This document shows, piece after piece, positions 51,438 through 60,014 of a DNA stretch of 64,000 bases. Source of the stretch: SIG78 sp036677805 (lineage in GTDB: Bacteria > Verrucomicrobiota > Lentisphaeria > Victivallales > Victivallaceae); NCBI GenBank assembly GCA_036677805.1, contig JAVBVS010000014.1, positions 1 to 64,000 on the forward strand. Reading direction: 5' to 3'. The notes under the pieces were generated by a model that was not told the origin of the DNA, made no database searches, and saw only the letters and a list, made by a program, of their open reading frames with translations. Within the stretch, counting starts at the first letter, position 1. Each line of letters opens with the position of its first letter. The position numbers and the translations under genes are program-made.

Positions 51438-53372
51438 CTATTTGCCGCGATTCTCTTCCAACGTCAGCTCCTCGCCGGTACGCACCAGACGCGCACTGTT
51501 GAAGATCACCACCAGCGTGCTCACCGTATAAAGCACCGCCGCGCCGATCGGCGTCATCTTGCCGAATACCAGCAGCACCATGCCGCCGAAGACGAACAGA
51601 ATGCCGATGCAGAGATTCTGGTAAATCACCATCCGCGACTTCTGCGACAGATGAATCAGCATCGGAATCCGGCGCAGATCGTTGGTCATCAGCGCCACCG
51701 ATGCGCTGTTGATGGCGATATCGCTGCCGATGGCTCCCATCGCAATCCCGAGATCGCCTTCCGCCAGCGCCGGAGCGTCGTTCACCCCGTCGCCGACCAC
51801 CGCCACGCGATAGCTTTTCTTGGCGTTTTCGACATACTCGACCTTGGCTTCCGGCAGACATTCGCTGCGGAATTCATCGATATCGAGCACGTCGGCCACC
51901 TTTTCGGCCACCGATTCGCGGTCCCCGGTCACCATCGCCACATGGCGGATGCCCAGACTGCGCAAATCGGTCAGCGCCTGGCCGGCTTCCTTGCGGATCT
52001 TGTCGCTCAAGCCGATCCAGCCGATGATCGCACCGTCGCGCGCCACGCAGACCACGCTCAATCCGTCGGTCGCGGTATGATCGAAATCCGCCGGCAGCGA
52101 CAGCCCCTGTTCTTCGAGCCAGGCGGGACGGCCGATCTGGCACAAATGACCGTCAACGGCCGCGGAAACCCCTTTCCCGTGGGATTCGGTGAAATTTTCC
52201 ACCGGGAACAGCGTCAATTGCGCCTCGTTGGCCAGCTTGACCAGCGCCACCGCGGTCGGGTGATTGCTGTTGGCCTCGGCCGAAGCCGCCAGTTTCAGCA
52301 GTTCCGCCGGAGTCACTTCGCCGAACGGAGTCAGCTTGACCACGGAAAGCAGCCCGTCGGTCAGCGTGCCGGTTTTATCGAATACGAAAGCGCGCACCCG
52401 CGCCGCCAGTTCGAGATGGCTCACATCCTTGATGAAAATCCCGAGGCGCGCCGCCGCCGCCACCGCCGCCACGATCGCGGTCGGCGACGCCAGCATGATC
52501 GCACCGGGACAGGAAATCACCAGCAGCGTGATTACCCGGGAAATGTCTCCCGTAAACCACCAGGTGATCCCCGCCAGCATCAGGATGGTCGGCGTATAGT
52601 ATCCGGAATAACGGTCGATGATCCGCACGATCGGAGTCCGGGAGGTTTCCGCCTGCATGATCATGTTCTTGACCTTGCCGAGAGTGGTGTCCTCGCCCAG
52701 GCGGGTCACCTTGAGCTCCACCAGACCGGTCAGGTTCTGGGTTCCGGCGTAGACATCGTCGCCGACGCCCTTGTCCACCGGCATCGATTCCCCGGTGATC
52801 GAGGCTTGATTGACGATCGTTTCGCCGGAAAGCACCACGGCGTCCACCGGAAAGTTTTCGCCCGGCCGGACCCGGATCACGTCGCCCAGCGCCAGCGACA
52901 ATACGTCGGCATCCTGTTCGGCGCCGCCCTTGACCAGGTGGACCACGGTCGGAGTCAGCTTGACCAGCTCTTCGATCGAACGCTGCGCCCCGGTTGCGGT
53001 GCGGGTTTCGATGATGATGGTGATCAGCAGAAAGAAAGCAATCACGCCCGCATTCTGGAAATGACCGCCGACCGTCTGATAATTGCCCCCGGCCAGCGCC
53101 GCCAGAATCGCCAGCGCCACCAGTTCGTTCATGTAAACCTTGCCCGACACCAGGTCTTTGATCGCCGTATAGACGATCGGCAGCGCCAGGACGACCGCGC
53201 CCAGCAGCGCGCTGAAGGTCGATGCGTAAACCTGCTCCGGCAGACAGTAACTCAGAATAAACGAGTTGATCGTCAGCATCCCGCCGATGATCGCAAACGA
53301 CACCTGAGTCAGGCGCACCGTGCGCTTATTCTCCGCCGGCGCCGCCGTCATTGTTACAGCCATTTCACTCAT
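51438..53372 (-). CDS. P1B-like P-type ATPase with a CPG motif
   Basis: The 644-residue pump has the P-type core: TGES (193-196), DKTGT with the phosphorylated Asp332, an HP dipeptide (371-372) marking the P1B nucleotide domain, VTGD (481-484) and GDGVNDAP (527-534). Eight membrane segments match the heavy-metal class. The membrane metal motif, normally CPC, SPC or TPC, reads CPG (288-290). There is no N-terminal HMA domain. Such a change could shift or abolish metal binding. The ATG overlaps the stop of an SPFH gene (ATGA at 53369-53372), with AGGAG upstream. It closes the SPFH operon. The transported ion is unknown. Confidence 0.9.
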   Translation of the reverse strand: MSEMAVTMTAAPAENKRTVRLTQVSFAIIGGMLTINSFILSYCLPEQVYASTFSALLGAVVLALPIVYTAIKDLVSGKVYMNELVALAILAALAGGNYQTVGGHFQNAGVIAFFLLITIIIETRTATGAQRSIEELVKLTPTVVHLVKGGAEQDADVLSLALGDVIRVRPGENFPVDAVVLSGETIVNQASITGESMPVDKGVGDDVYAGTQNLTGLVELKVTRLGEDTTLGKVKNMIMQAETSRTPIVRIIDRYSGYYTPTILMLAGITWWFTGDISRVITLLVISCPGAIMLASPTAIVAAVAAAARLGIFIKDVSHLELAARVRAFVFDKTGTLTDGLLSVVKLTPFGEVTPAELLKLAASAEANSNHPTAVALVKLANEAQLTLFPVENFTESHGKGVSAAVDGHLCQIGRPAWLEEQGLSLPADFDHTATDGLSVVCVARDGAIIGWIGLSDKIRKEAGQALTDLRSLGIRHVAMVTGDRESVAEKVADVLDIDEFRSECLPEAKVEYVENAKKSYRVAVVGDGVNDAPALAEGDLGIAMGAIGSDIAINSASVALMTNDLRRIPMLIHLSQKSRMVIYQNLCIGILFVFGGMVLLVFGKMTPIGAAVLYTVSTLVVIFNSARLVRTGEELTLEENRGK

Positions 53373-54502
53373 TTCTTCTCTCCTGCGGCATTCTTATCCG
53401 CGGCTTTGGGCACTTCCTGGTTGAGTTTGAGCCAGACCTTGCCGCCGGTCTTCGCCCCCAGCACGAACTTCTGGTCGATGCCGCTCAGAACTTCGGCCAA
53501 TACCGCATTGTAGCGCGACATCAGCGCGGTCCGCGGATTGGCGTTGTATTCTTGCAGGAAACTCTCGAAATAAAGACTTTCAGCCTTCACATTGGCCACC
53601 ACCATGGTACGGTAGTTTTCCGCCCCCGCAATGATCCGCGAACTTTCTTCGCTGGCCTGCGCCGCGGTGCTTACGCCGTATTCATGCGCCTTGTCGATCA
53701 TGGTTCCCTGTTCGGCGCGAGCCGCGGTCAGGGCGTCGAAGAATGGCTGGGTCACCGCCGGGGTCATCACCTTGCCGTTGATCCGCACTTCTTCGATCGA
53801 CACGCCGATATTGAGATTCTCCACCATCTGGCGGTAGAGCCGCTCCACCGCCTGGCGGTATTCGGTCTGCCGCGTATAGAGGATTTCATCCACCGTCCAG
53901 CCCGCGGTTGCGGTGATAATCGCGCTTTCCAGCATTTTGCCCAGCAATGTGCGGGGACCGCGGCGGCCCAGCTCCATGCCGTCATCCACGACGATTTCGT
54001 CCGGGCCGGCCGGATCGGCGGGCACCCGGAGCGACTGGTAGTAAAGCTCCGGCTTGTCGATCTGGAACCGCGCGCTCCAGCTGGCATGGATGATATTGGC
54101 ATCGGCCGTCAGCAGGTAGCGGTCGCGCGCCGGATTCAATCCCGGCAGATTGTTGTTCATGCCCGGCGGCGGCAATTCCTTGACGTCCATTCCGGAGTTG
54201 AAGAAGACCTGAAGCGTCTGGGGACTGGTCGGCACCACCACCCGTGAAGTCACCGGGTCGGGGAGGAACCAGTGCCAATCCCGGGTATAGGTATCCTGAT
54301 ATTCGCCGAAGCGGAGCACGATCACCGCTTCCTGCGGCGACACCGCGAAATAACCGCCCAGGGTAAAAAAGTAGACCAGCATGGCGAAAATCAATGTCAC
54401 CAGCAGCAGGAACGCCCAATGCGCCGCCTTCATGAAGGACAGCATGCCGCTGCCGTATTGGCTCAATCCGGCATCGGGATTCAGATTTTTATCGTTATCC
54501 AT
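53369..54502 (-). CDS. SPFH (HflK-like) membrane protein
   Basis: The 377-residue protein has one membrane helix (about residues 26-50) and then an SPFH/band-7 domain. Visible parts are SPQEAVIVLRFGEYQDTYTRDWHWFLPDPV (typical early beta hairpin), NIIHASWSARFQI, NLNIGVSIEEVRINGKVMTPAV, and an alanine-rich coiled coil (EQGTMIDKAHEYGVSTAAQASEES). Relatives such as HflK assemble with HflC into large cages around membrane proteases. Here no FtsH gene is near; instead the start of a P-type ATPase overlaps its stop. AGGGAG stands before ATG 54502. It is the third of three SPFH genes. Confidence 0.87.
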   Translation of the reverse strand: MDNDKNLNPDAGLSQYGSGMLSFMKAAHWAFLLLVTLIFAMLVYFFTLGGYFAVSPQEAVIVLRFGEYQDTYTRDWHWFLPDPVTSRVVVPTSPQTLQVFFNSGMDVKELPPPGMNNNLPGLNPARDRYLLTADANIIHASWSARFQIDKPELYYQSLRVPADPAGPDEIVVDDGMELGRRGPRTLLGKMLESAIITATAGWTVDEILYTRQTEYRQAVERLYRQMVENLNIGVSIEEVRINGKVMTPAVTQPFFDALTAARAEQGTMIDKAHEYGVSTAAQASEESSRIIAGAENYRTMVVANVKAESLYFESFLQEYNANPRTALMSRYNAVLAEVLSGIDQKFVLGAKTGGKVWLKLNQEVPKAADKNAAGEKK

Positions 54503-54527
54503 TGCGTCATTCTCCCTGAGAGGTGGT

Positions 54528-55451
54528 TCAGCGCGCCGCCGGGGCAGTCAACTGATCGGCGTTGTTTTTCAACAGCGTGAAGGGATCGGTGTCGGTATCG
54601 AGCACCAGAGTCGTCTTGGTCTTCATGATCGTCCGCAGACTGTCGAGCTTGCGCAGAAACGCCGCCAGTTCGGGGTTCTTTTCGAACACTTTCAGGTATT
54701 TGGCCGCCTCGACATCACCCTGCGCGCTGATTTCCTTGGCCTGGGCTTCGGCGTTGGCAATGATATTGGCGCGTTCCTTGTCGGCGGCAATGCGGATTTC
54801 CTCCGCCTTGAGCTTGCCTTCGCCGAGGAAGCGCTGCGCCGCCAGCATCCGGTCCTGGTTCATGCGTTCAAACACCTTGCTGCTCACCGCTTCCGGCACG
54901 TTCAGCGTGGTGATTCCGGCGGAACGGATTTCCAAGCCGTAGGGGGCAGCCTTGGAATTCATCTCTTCGCGAATCTGGTCGGCGATTTTGCCCAGCACCA
55001 TCTTCTGCGAATCGGTGGTCAGAATCTGATCCAGCCCATATTTGCCGAACGCGGCGTTCTTGGCGCCGCGCATCCAGACGTCAAGTTCATTTTCCGCCTT
55101 CTTGAAAGAGGTCATGCGCTGGAAGAAGAGGATCGGGTCGCTGATCTTGTAGGTGATGAAAACGCCGACCAGAATGTTCTGCTTGTTGGCGGTGGCGGTT
55201 TCTTCGATCTGCCCCTCGCGGCCGTTGAAGCAGTGCAGCCGGTTGTCGTACTTGGTGATCTTCTGGAAGGGATAGGGCCAGCGGAAATGCAGCCCCGGCG
55301 CGGGATGCTCGTTGAGCGTCCGGCCCATGACTTCGATCACCGCGACTTCCGTGGTGTTGACCTGATACGTGAAAACCGCCACCAGCAGCACCGCCGCGAC
55401 GAAAATGCCCAGAAGGAGCGTCGGCCAATGTTTGAATACTTTGCCAGCCAT
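54528..55451 (-). CDS. SPFH (HflC-like) membrane protein
   Basis: The 307-residue protein has a single N-terminal helix (TLLLGIFVAAVLLVAVFTYQV). A textbook SPFH domain follows: NTTEVAVIEVMGRTLNEHPAPGLHFRWPYPFQKI, ITYKISDPILFF, a GLEIRSAGITTLNVPEAV-type strand, and the EIRIAADKERANIIANAEAQAKEISAQGDVEA coiled coil. It ends with FLRKLDSLRTIM and TTLVLDTDTDPF, as in HflC. AAAGGCG precedes ATG 55451. It lies between the other two SPFH genes, with 47 bp and 25 bp gaps. Heteromeric assembly with its neighbours is likely. Confidence 0.9.
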   Translation of the reverse strand: MAGKVFKHWPTLLLGIFVAAVLLVAVFTYQVNTTEVAVIEVMGRTLNEHPAPGLHFRWPYPFQKITKYDNRLHCFNGREGQIEETATANKQNILVGVFITYKISDPILFFQRMTSFKKAENELDVWMRGAKNAAFGKYGLDQILTTDSQKMVLGKIADQIREEMNSKAAPYGLEIRSAGITTLNVPEAVSSKVFERMNQDRMLAAQRFLGEGKLKAEEIRIAADKERANIIANAEAQAKEISAQGDVEAAKYLKVFEKNPELAAFLRKLDSLRTIMKTKTTLVLDTDTDPFTLLKNNADQLTAPAAR

Positions 55452-55498
55452 AATCGTTTCGCCTTTCGCAACTTTATATTTTCAATATTTCTTTTGGA

Positions 55499-57466
55499 TT
55501 ATTCGCTCAAACCGGCATCAAACAGATTGAGCCGCTCTTTTTCTTCCAGATTGAGTTCGTAGATTTCGCTCTTCAATGACGAGCTCAGGATGTATTTACG
55601 CACGTCCTTGCAGTCGTTTTCGAGGAAATCAAGATAATTCTTGAGCAGGAACAGGCTCGGCATGGTCTGATAGGCCTCGAGCTGTTTGACGAAACGCTCG
55701 CTGACCGCCTTGGCCACGGTCGCAGTCCGGTAACTGTACGATACCGCGCGTTCGTGGATCGACAACGCATCGGCCTGGGCCTGGGGCAGCACGCCAGCAG
55801 CGTAGGTCTGCGCTTCAAGGATCATCTTTTCCCGTTCTTCCATGGCGCCGAGGACCTTCTGGAATTCGGTCCCGACCTGGGTCGGCGGGTGGATTCCGAC
55901 CAGATTGACGGCGATGATTTCGACTCCAAGCTTCTGCCGGTCGGCGATCTTCTGCATCCGCGCCTTGATCGTTTCCTCGGTTTCGTGCCGTCCCGAAGTG
56001 ATCACATGATAGAACGGCGCGGTCGCCAGATATTCGGTCACCACCATGTGGCCGATATCCTTGATCACCGCCTCGGTGTCGACGCTGCCGTAAACATAAT
56101 CGTAGACGCCGTCAGGGCGGATGCGGTATTGAATCGGCATCGCCATGCCCACAAAATAGAAGTCGCCCAGCACGTCGCTGGAGTGCGAAATGTCATTGGC
56201 CACAATGAAAGTCTTGTTGCCTTCGCCGTGTTCGGCCGTCCAGAGCACCACACCGAGGTCTTCTTTCTTTTTTTCTTCCTTCTTGGGCTGATTGTGCCCG
56301 TGGCCGTCATCGACGACCTCCTCTTCCTCTTCATGATGATGGGAGTGACCGATCACCACGGTCTGAATCTGTTCGCACGACACCGTGGTCAATTTGCCGA
56401 ACGGCCAGGGCAGTGTGAAATAGATTCCCGGCCGCAGCGGCGCCTGATCGACCAGACGACCCAGATTGGTGCGCAACCCGACTTCACTGGGGTTGACTTC
56501 ATGAATCATGGTCGACCCCCACAGCAGCACCGCCCAAATCAACAGAATCGGGAAAATGGCCCGCTCGATAAAAGCATAAACCCAGGTCGAGGAAACCTTG
56601 AAGCCGAACTGATAGTCCAGCATGTCGGCGAAATTGCGCATCACCCCGCCGGGCTCGGTGAACAACGCCAGAAAACGGCTCTCGAAAATCGGCCGGTCTT
56701 CCTCCAGAGTGCGCGGCCGATAAAATTCGACCACAAAACTGAGCAGCAGTTCCGCCGCCAGCACCAGATAGGCAATCAGCAGAATCTGCGCCAGCGGCGC
56801 TTCATACCCCGAAATGCCCGATTTGTAGAGCAGCCCCGCCGCCGCCGCCACCGCCGAAGAGATCGCACCGGCGATCATCCAGGCGCCGAAAGGCCGCAGC
56901 CAGCGAAACGACTCCTCGCGCGACTGACCGGTGAAGAACGCTCCCGTGAAAAGCGCCACCACCATCATGACCGCCGACAGAAAGACCGGATACAGCGGAT
57001 TGTCCGGCTTGGTCTGCGCCTTGAACTCCGCCAGCCGCTCGGCCCAATGTTTGAAGAACAATACGGCGATCACCGCAATCACCGCGGCGGCCAGCAGCGC
57101 CAGGACATACGGCGCATAACGCGAATAGTTGTCGAACGTGCGCTGCTGGGTGAAGCGGGCGTCTTCGTCGACGGCGAGCATATTGTTGTCGCGCCGTTTC
57201 GCCAGCAGCATCTTTTCTTCGGCCTCGATGGCCGCGCCCTTGGCGAAGAAGCTGTAGAAAACCGCCGCCAACCCGAAAATCGCCGCCACCGTATAGGGCA
57301 CCACGCCGACGGCAAACACGTCCGAACCGGCGAAGGAACTTTTGACGATGCCGAGCAACAGCACCAGCAGCGCCGCCACCACGCTCAAAACCGTGCCGAC
57401 CAACGCAAGTTTGGTCATCAGCCCGGCATTGTCGATGGCGGCCCGGTAATTCAGAGTTTTATTCAT
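55499..57466 (-). CDS. Large multi-pass SPFH protein with a His/Glu-rich loop
   Basis: The 655-residue protein joins two parts. Residues 1-320 hold about seven membrane helices (roughly 17-42, 52-75, 119-138, 158-180, 195-213, 226-246, 299-318). From about 320 an SPFH domain begins (VNPSEVGLRTNLGRLVDQAPLRPGIYFTLPWPFGKL). After a strand comes a metal-binding-like insertion, GHSHHHEEEEEVVDDGHGH (373-391), then a Lys/Glu-rich run. The SPFH part resumes (GDFYFVGMAMPIQYRIRP; VEIIAVNLVGIHPP; coiled coil EREKMILEAQTYAAGVL) and ends acidic. ATG 57466 has GAGG 9 bases upstream. It is the first SPFH gene of the operon. Multi-pass SPFH proteins are uncommon. Confidence 0.85.
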   Translation of the reverse strand: MNKTLNYRAAIDNAGLMTKLALVGTVLSVVAALLVLLLGIVKSSFAGSDVFAVGVVPYTVAAIFGLAAVFYSFFAKGAAIEAEEKMLLAKRRDNNMLAVDEDARFTQQRTFDNYSRYAPYVLALLAAAVIAVIAVLFFKHWAERLAEFKAQTKPDNPLYPVFLSAVMMVVALFTGAFFTGQSREESFRWLRPFGAWMIAGAISSAVAAAAGLLYKSGISGYEAPLAQILLIAYLVLAAELLLSFVVEFYRPRTLEEDRPIFESRFLALFTEPGGVMRNFADMLDYQFGFKVSSTWVYAFIERAIFPILLIWAVLLWGSTMIHEVNPSEVGLRTNLGRLVDQAPLRPGIYFTLPWPFGKLTTVSCEQIQTVVIGHSHHHEEEEEVVDDGHGHNQPKKEEKKKEDLGVVLWTAEHGEGNKTFIVANDISHSSDVLGDFYFVGMAMPIQYRIRPDGVYDYVYGSVDTEAVIKDIGHMVVTEYLATAPFYHVITSGRHETEETIKARMQKIADRQKLGVEIIAVNLVGIHPPTQVGTEFQKVLGAMEEREKMILEAQTYAAGVLPQAQADALSIHERAVSYSYRTATVAKAVSERFVKQLEAYQTMPSLFLLKNYLDFLENDCKDVRKYILSSSLKSEIYELNLEEKERLNLFDAGLSE

Positions 57467-57634
57467 ACGGCAGATACCTCGGAATGAGCTGTTTGAATCC
57501 AGTTGATATTTTTCATGAACGATTTTTCCCATATCTCGCAGTTTTTTTGAATGCCTCGCGCCCCCCGTCGCGGGAACCGGAATTTTTTCCGGCCGGCGGA
57601 ATACCGGCGGAAGCCATTCCGGGAACCTTGCGTC

Positions 57635-57994
57635 TTATGCCAGAGGCGGAGCGCGCGACTCATTCCGGCACCAGAACCGGACCGGCAATTTTTCAGTCGA
57701 AAACGGTTCAAAAGCCGAACCGCATTGATTCAACGGCAAACGGATTTCAGTCGGCGGAGCAAGGATCAGGCCATGATCGCCACAGACTGTCCCGCATAAA
57801 TGGTGCGGCGGATAAACCAGTACGTACTCCGCCGGCGACAGGCAGGATTCGGGCGAATTATGCTCCTGCCAATAAGCGTGGCAGCAGTCAACGGCGCAGC
57901 CGGGATGCAGAAACGGGTGCGCCACGCTGCCGAGCGAGAAAAATATCACGCTCAACAGCAGCAGATTATTGTAGATTCTGCGGCATCCGACCAT
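57635..57994 (-). CDS. Cys/His-rich exported protein heading the SPFH-ATPase operon
   Basis: The 119-residue protein has a signal peptide (LLLLSVIFFSLGSVAHP). The short mature part is rich in Cys and His: HPGCAVDCCHAYWQEH, SCLSP, HHLCGTVCGDHG, a late Cys and a final WCRNESRAPPLA. The composition and the RAPP-type end recall small periplasmic proteins found in metal-efflux operons, but I do not recognise a named family. It has its own good promoter (58029-58057) and GGGA before ATG 57994. A 168-bp gap with hairpins separates it from the SPFH genes. Metal binding is inference. Confidence 0.65.
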   Translation of the reverse strand: MVGCRRIYNNLLLLSVIFFSLGSVAHPFLHPGCAVDCCHAYWQEHNSPESCLSPAEYVLVYPPHHLCGTVCGDHGLILAPPTEIRLPLNQCGSAFEPFSTEKLPVRFWCRNESRAPPLA

Positions 57995-58028
57995 AATTCG
58001 TTCCCGATTCCGAGTTCAATTGTTTTTT

Positions 58029-58057
58029 ACAATAGCATCCGCATGATTCAAATACAA
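58029..58057 (-). promoter_or_regulatory. Promoter of the Cys/His-rich protein and SPFH operon
   Basis: Minus strand: TTGTAT (58052-58057), 17-bp spacer, TATTGT (58029-58034). The start would be near 58022, 28 bases before ATG 57994. It supports the small Cys-rich frame as a real gene. Confidence 0.65.
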
Positions 58058-58124
58058 ATCCCGCCCTTTATAAATTCATTTTATTCCCATACCAATCCGC
58101 GCCCGGCAAACGCCGGAAACCGCC

Positions 58125-60011
58125 TCAAATCCCGAGCAGCAGCTGCTCCGGCGGCGACTTCGGTTCCGGCTCCGCGGTTGCCGGAGCGGCGGCGCCGGGA
58201 ACGCTCCCCGCAAGAAACTCCTCGAGAGACATGATTTTCACACCGTATTCCCGCGCTTTGTTGAGTTTATTCCCGGCCGCGGCCACATCGGCGGCCACCA
58301 GCAGCGCCAGCTCCCGGGTCACGGCATCCACCGCGCGATATCCGCGCACCACGGCCAACGCCTCATAAAAATCGCGTTTCTCCGGCATTTTGCCGGTGAA
58401 ACAAATGGTCGGCAGATTCATCTCCGCCGCATCGCGGCCACTTTCGCGGAGCCGGACCGCGCCCAGCAATCCGTCGATGAAATCGGACTGTTCGCGCAGC
58501 ACCGCCACCAGCGCGCGGGCCCGTTCCGGTCCCACGCCGGCAATTTCCGCCAGCCGGACCTCATCGGCGCCGCGCAATTCGGAAAACGACAATTCCCGCA
58601 AAATCAACCGCGCCACATTGACTCCGACATGCGGCACATTGAGCGCCGCCAGCAGCTGATAGTCGTTGACCTCGCGGGCTTTGGCAATCTCGCGGCACAA
58701 ATTGTCGGCCGATTTCTCCTTGAATCCCTCAAGTTTCAGCACGTCGGCGCGATCCAGGGCAAAAATATCCTTCAATGTCCGGACGCCGAGCGTCGCCGCC
58801 ATCTTGCGCAAGGTCGGCTCGCCAAGCCGCTCGATGCCGATGTTTCTGACCGCCGCCAGCAGATTCTGAAGGCGGGTTTCGGGACATTCCGGATCGGGGC
58901 AGGCGATTTCGGGACCGCGCCGGACCAGTTCGGCGCCGCAGGAGGGACAGCGATCGATCAGCACCGGCTCCCGGTGTTCTCCGGGCAAGGCGTTCACAAT
59001 GTAGGGAATCACGTCGCCGGCCCGCTCCACCTCCACCGTATCGCCGACGTGGATGTCGCGGTCGATCACATTCTGAACGTTGTGCAATGTGGCATGAGTG
59101 ATGGTCACGCCGCCGATTTCGACCGGATCGATTTCGGCCACCGGCGTCAGGCAGTTCTTGCCGAAGCTCCAGACCACTTTGCGCAAAATGCTGCTGCGCC
59201 GGATATTGGTGAATTTGAAAGCGATCTCGCCGCGCGGATGATGCGCGGTATTGCCGAGGCTTCTGGCGTAGGCTTCATCGGCGAATTTGATCACCACGCC
59301 GTCGGTCGGATAAGGCAGCGCCTCGATTTCGGCCACCAGGTCGGGAAAATATTCGGCCAGCTCGCGCCGGGTATGACGATAGGAAATCTTGCGGTAATCG
59401 ATCAAAGTCAGCTTGGCGCCCTGCGCCTTCAGCGCATCGATTTCCTTGAGCCCCATGATGCCGGCGACCGCGTTGCGCGAATTTTTGTAAGGTTCGCCGT
59501 TTTTGCGCCGGATATTGCGGTAAAGCGTGGCGAAATCATCGTCGCGGATCACGATTTCGCCCCGCACATGATCGCCGTGGCGCAGAGGCCCGGTATAATC
59601 GGCGGTTTCGACCTCGATCAACGGAGCTTTGTCGGAAATATCCTCGCCCTCATCGCCGTCGCCGCGCGTGACCAGCATATTGTCGTCCCAGCGCGCCGAA
59701 ATCCCGTCGTACTTGGGCTGAATCAGCAGCGCTTCGTCGCTGCCGCGCCCGTATTTGTCGACCCACTCCAGTACCTTGTCCAGCGAATAAGCCTTGTCCA
59801 GCGACAACATCGGTTCTTTATGGCGCACCTTGCCGAGCCCCGCCACCTGGGGCGCGTTGACCAGATTGAGCAGCGGGTGATCGGGCGCCAGCAGCTCCAG
59901 TTCCCGCATCAGATTGTCGTACTCGACATCGGAAATCTCGGGCGCGCCCTGTTTCCAGTAAAGCTCGTTGTGACGCGCGATCAGCGCCTCCAGTTCCGCC
60001 ACGGTATGCAT
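58125..60011 (-). CDS. ligA: NAD+-dependent DNA ligase
   Basis: The ligase seals nicks in replication and repair using NAD+. The 628-residue product has domain Ia (HNELYWKQGAPEISDVEYDNLMRELELL), the catalytic lysine in QPKYDGISARW (KxDG), TRGDGDEGEDIS, an OB fold (GGVTITHATLHN), and a four-Cys zinc finger (CPSCGAELVRRGPEIACPDPEC). Helix-hairpin-helix repeats (ALNVPHVGVNVARL; IAGVGPERARAL) and a C-terminal BRCT domain (ICFTGKMPEKRDFYEAL) complete it. KYDG is less usual than KIDG/KLDG, and the protein is about 40 residues shorter than E. coli LigA. It follows the iron alcohol dehydrogenase; starts TTG 60014 and ATG 60011 both sit right at its stop. Confidence 0.93.
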   Translation of the reverse strand: MHTVAELEALIARHNELYWKQGAPEISDVEYDNLMRELELLAPDHPLLNLVNAPQVAGLGKVRHKEPMLSLDKAYSLDKVLEWVDKYGRGSDEALLIQPKYDGISARWDDNMLVTRGDGDEGEDISDKAPLIEVETADYTGPLRHGDHVRGEIVIRDDDFATLYRNIRRKNGEPYKNSRNAVAGIMGLKEIDALKAQGAKLTLIDYRKISYRHTRRELAEYFPDLVAEIEALPYPTDGVVIKFADEAYARSLGNTAHHPRGEIAFKFTNIRRSSILRKVVWSFGKNCLTPVAEIDPVEIGGVTITHATLHNVQNVIDRDIHVGDTVEVERAGDVIPYIVNALPGEHREPVLIDRCPSCGAELVRRGPEIACPDPECPETRLQNLLAAVRNIGIERLGEPTLRKMAATLGVRTLKDIFALDRADVLKLEGFKEKSADNLCREIAKAREVNDYQLLAALNVPHVGVNVARLILRELSFSELRGADEVRLAEIAGVGPERARALVAVLREQSDFIDGLLGAVRLRESGRDAAEMNLPTICFTGKMPEKRDFYEALAVVRGYRAVDAVTRELALLVAADVAAAGNKLNKAREYGVKIMSLEEFLAGSVPGAAAPATAEPEPKSPPEQLLLGI

Positions 60012-60014
60012 CAA

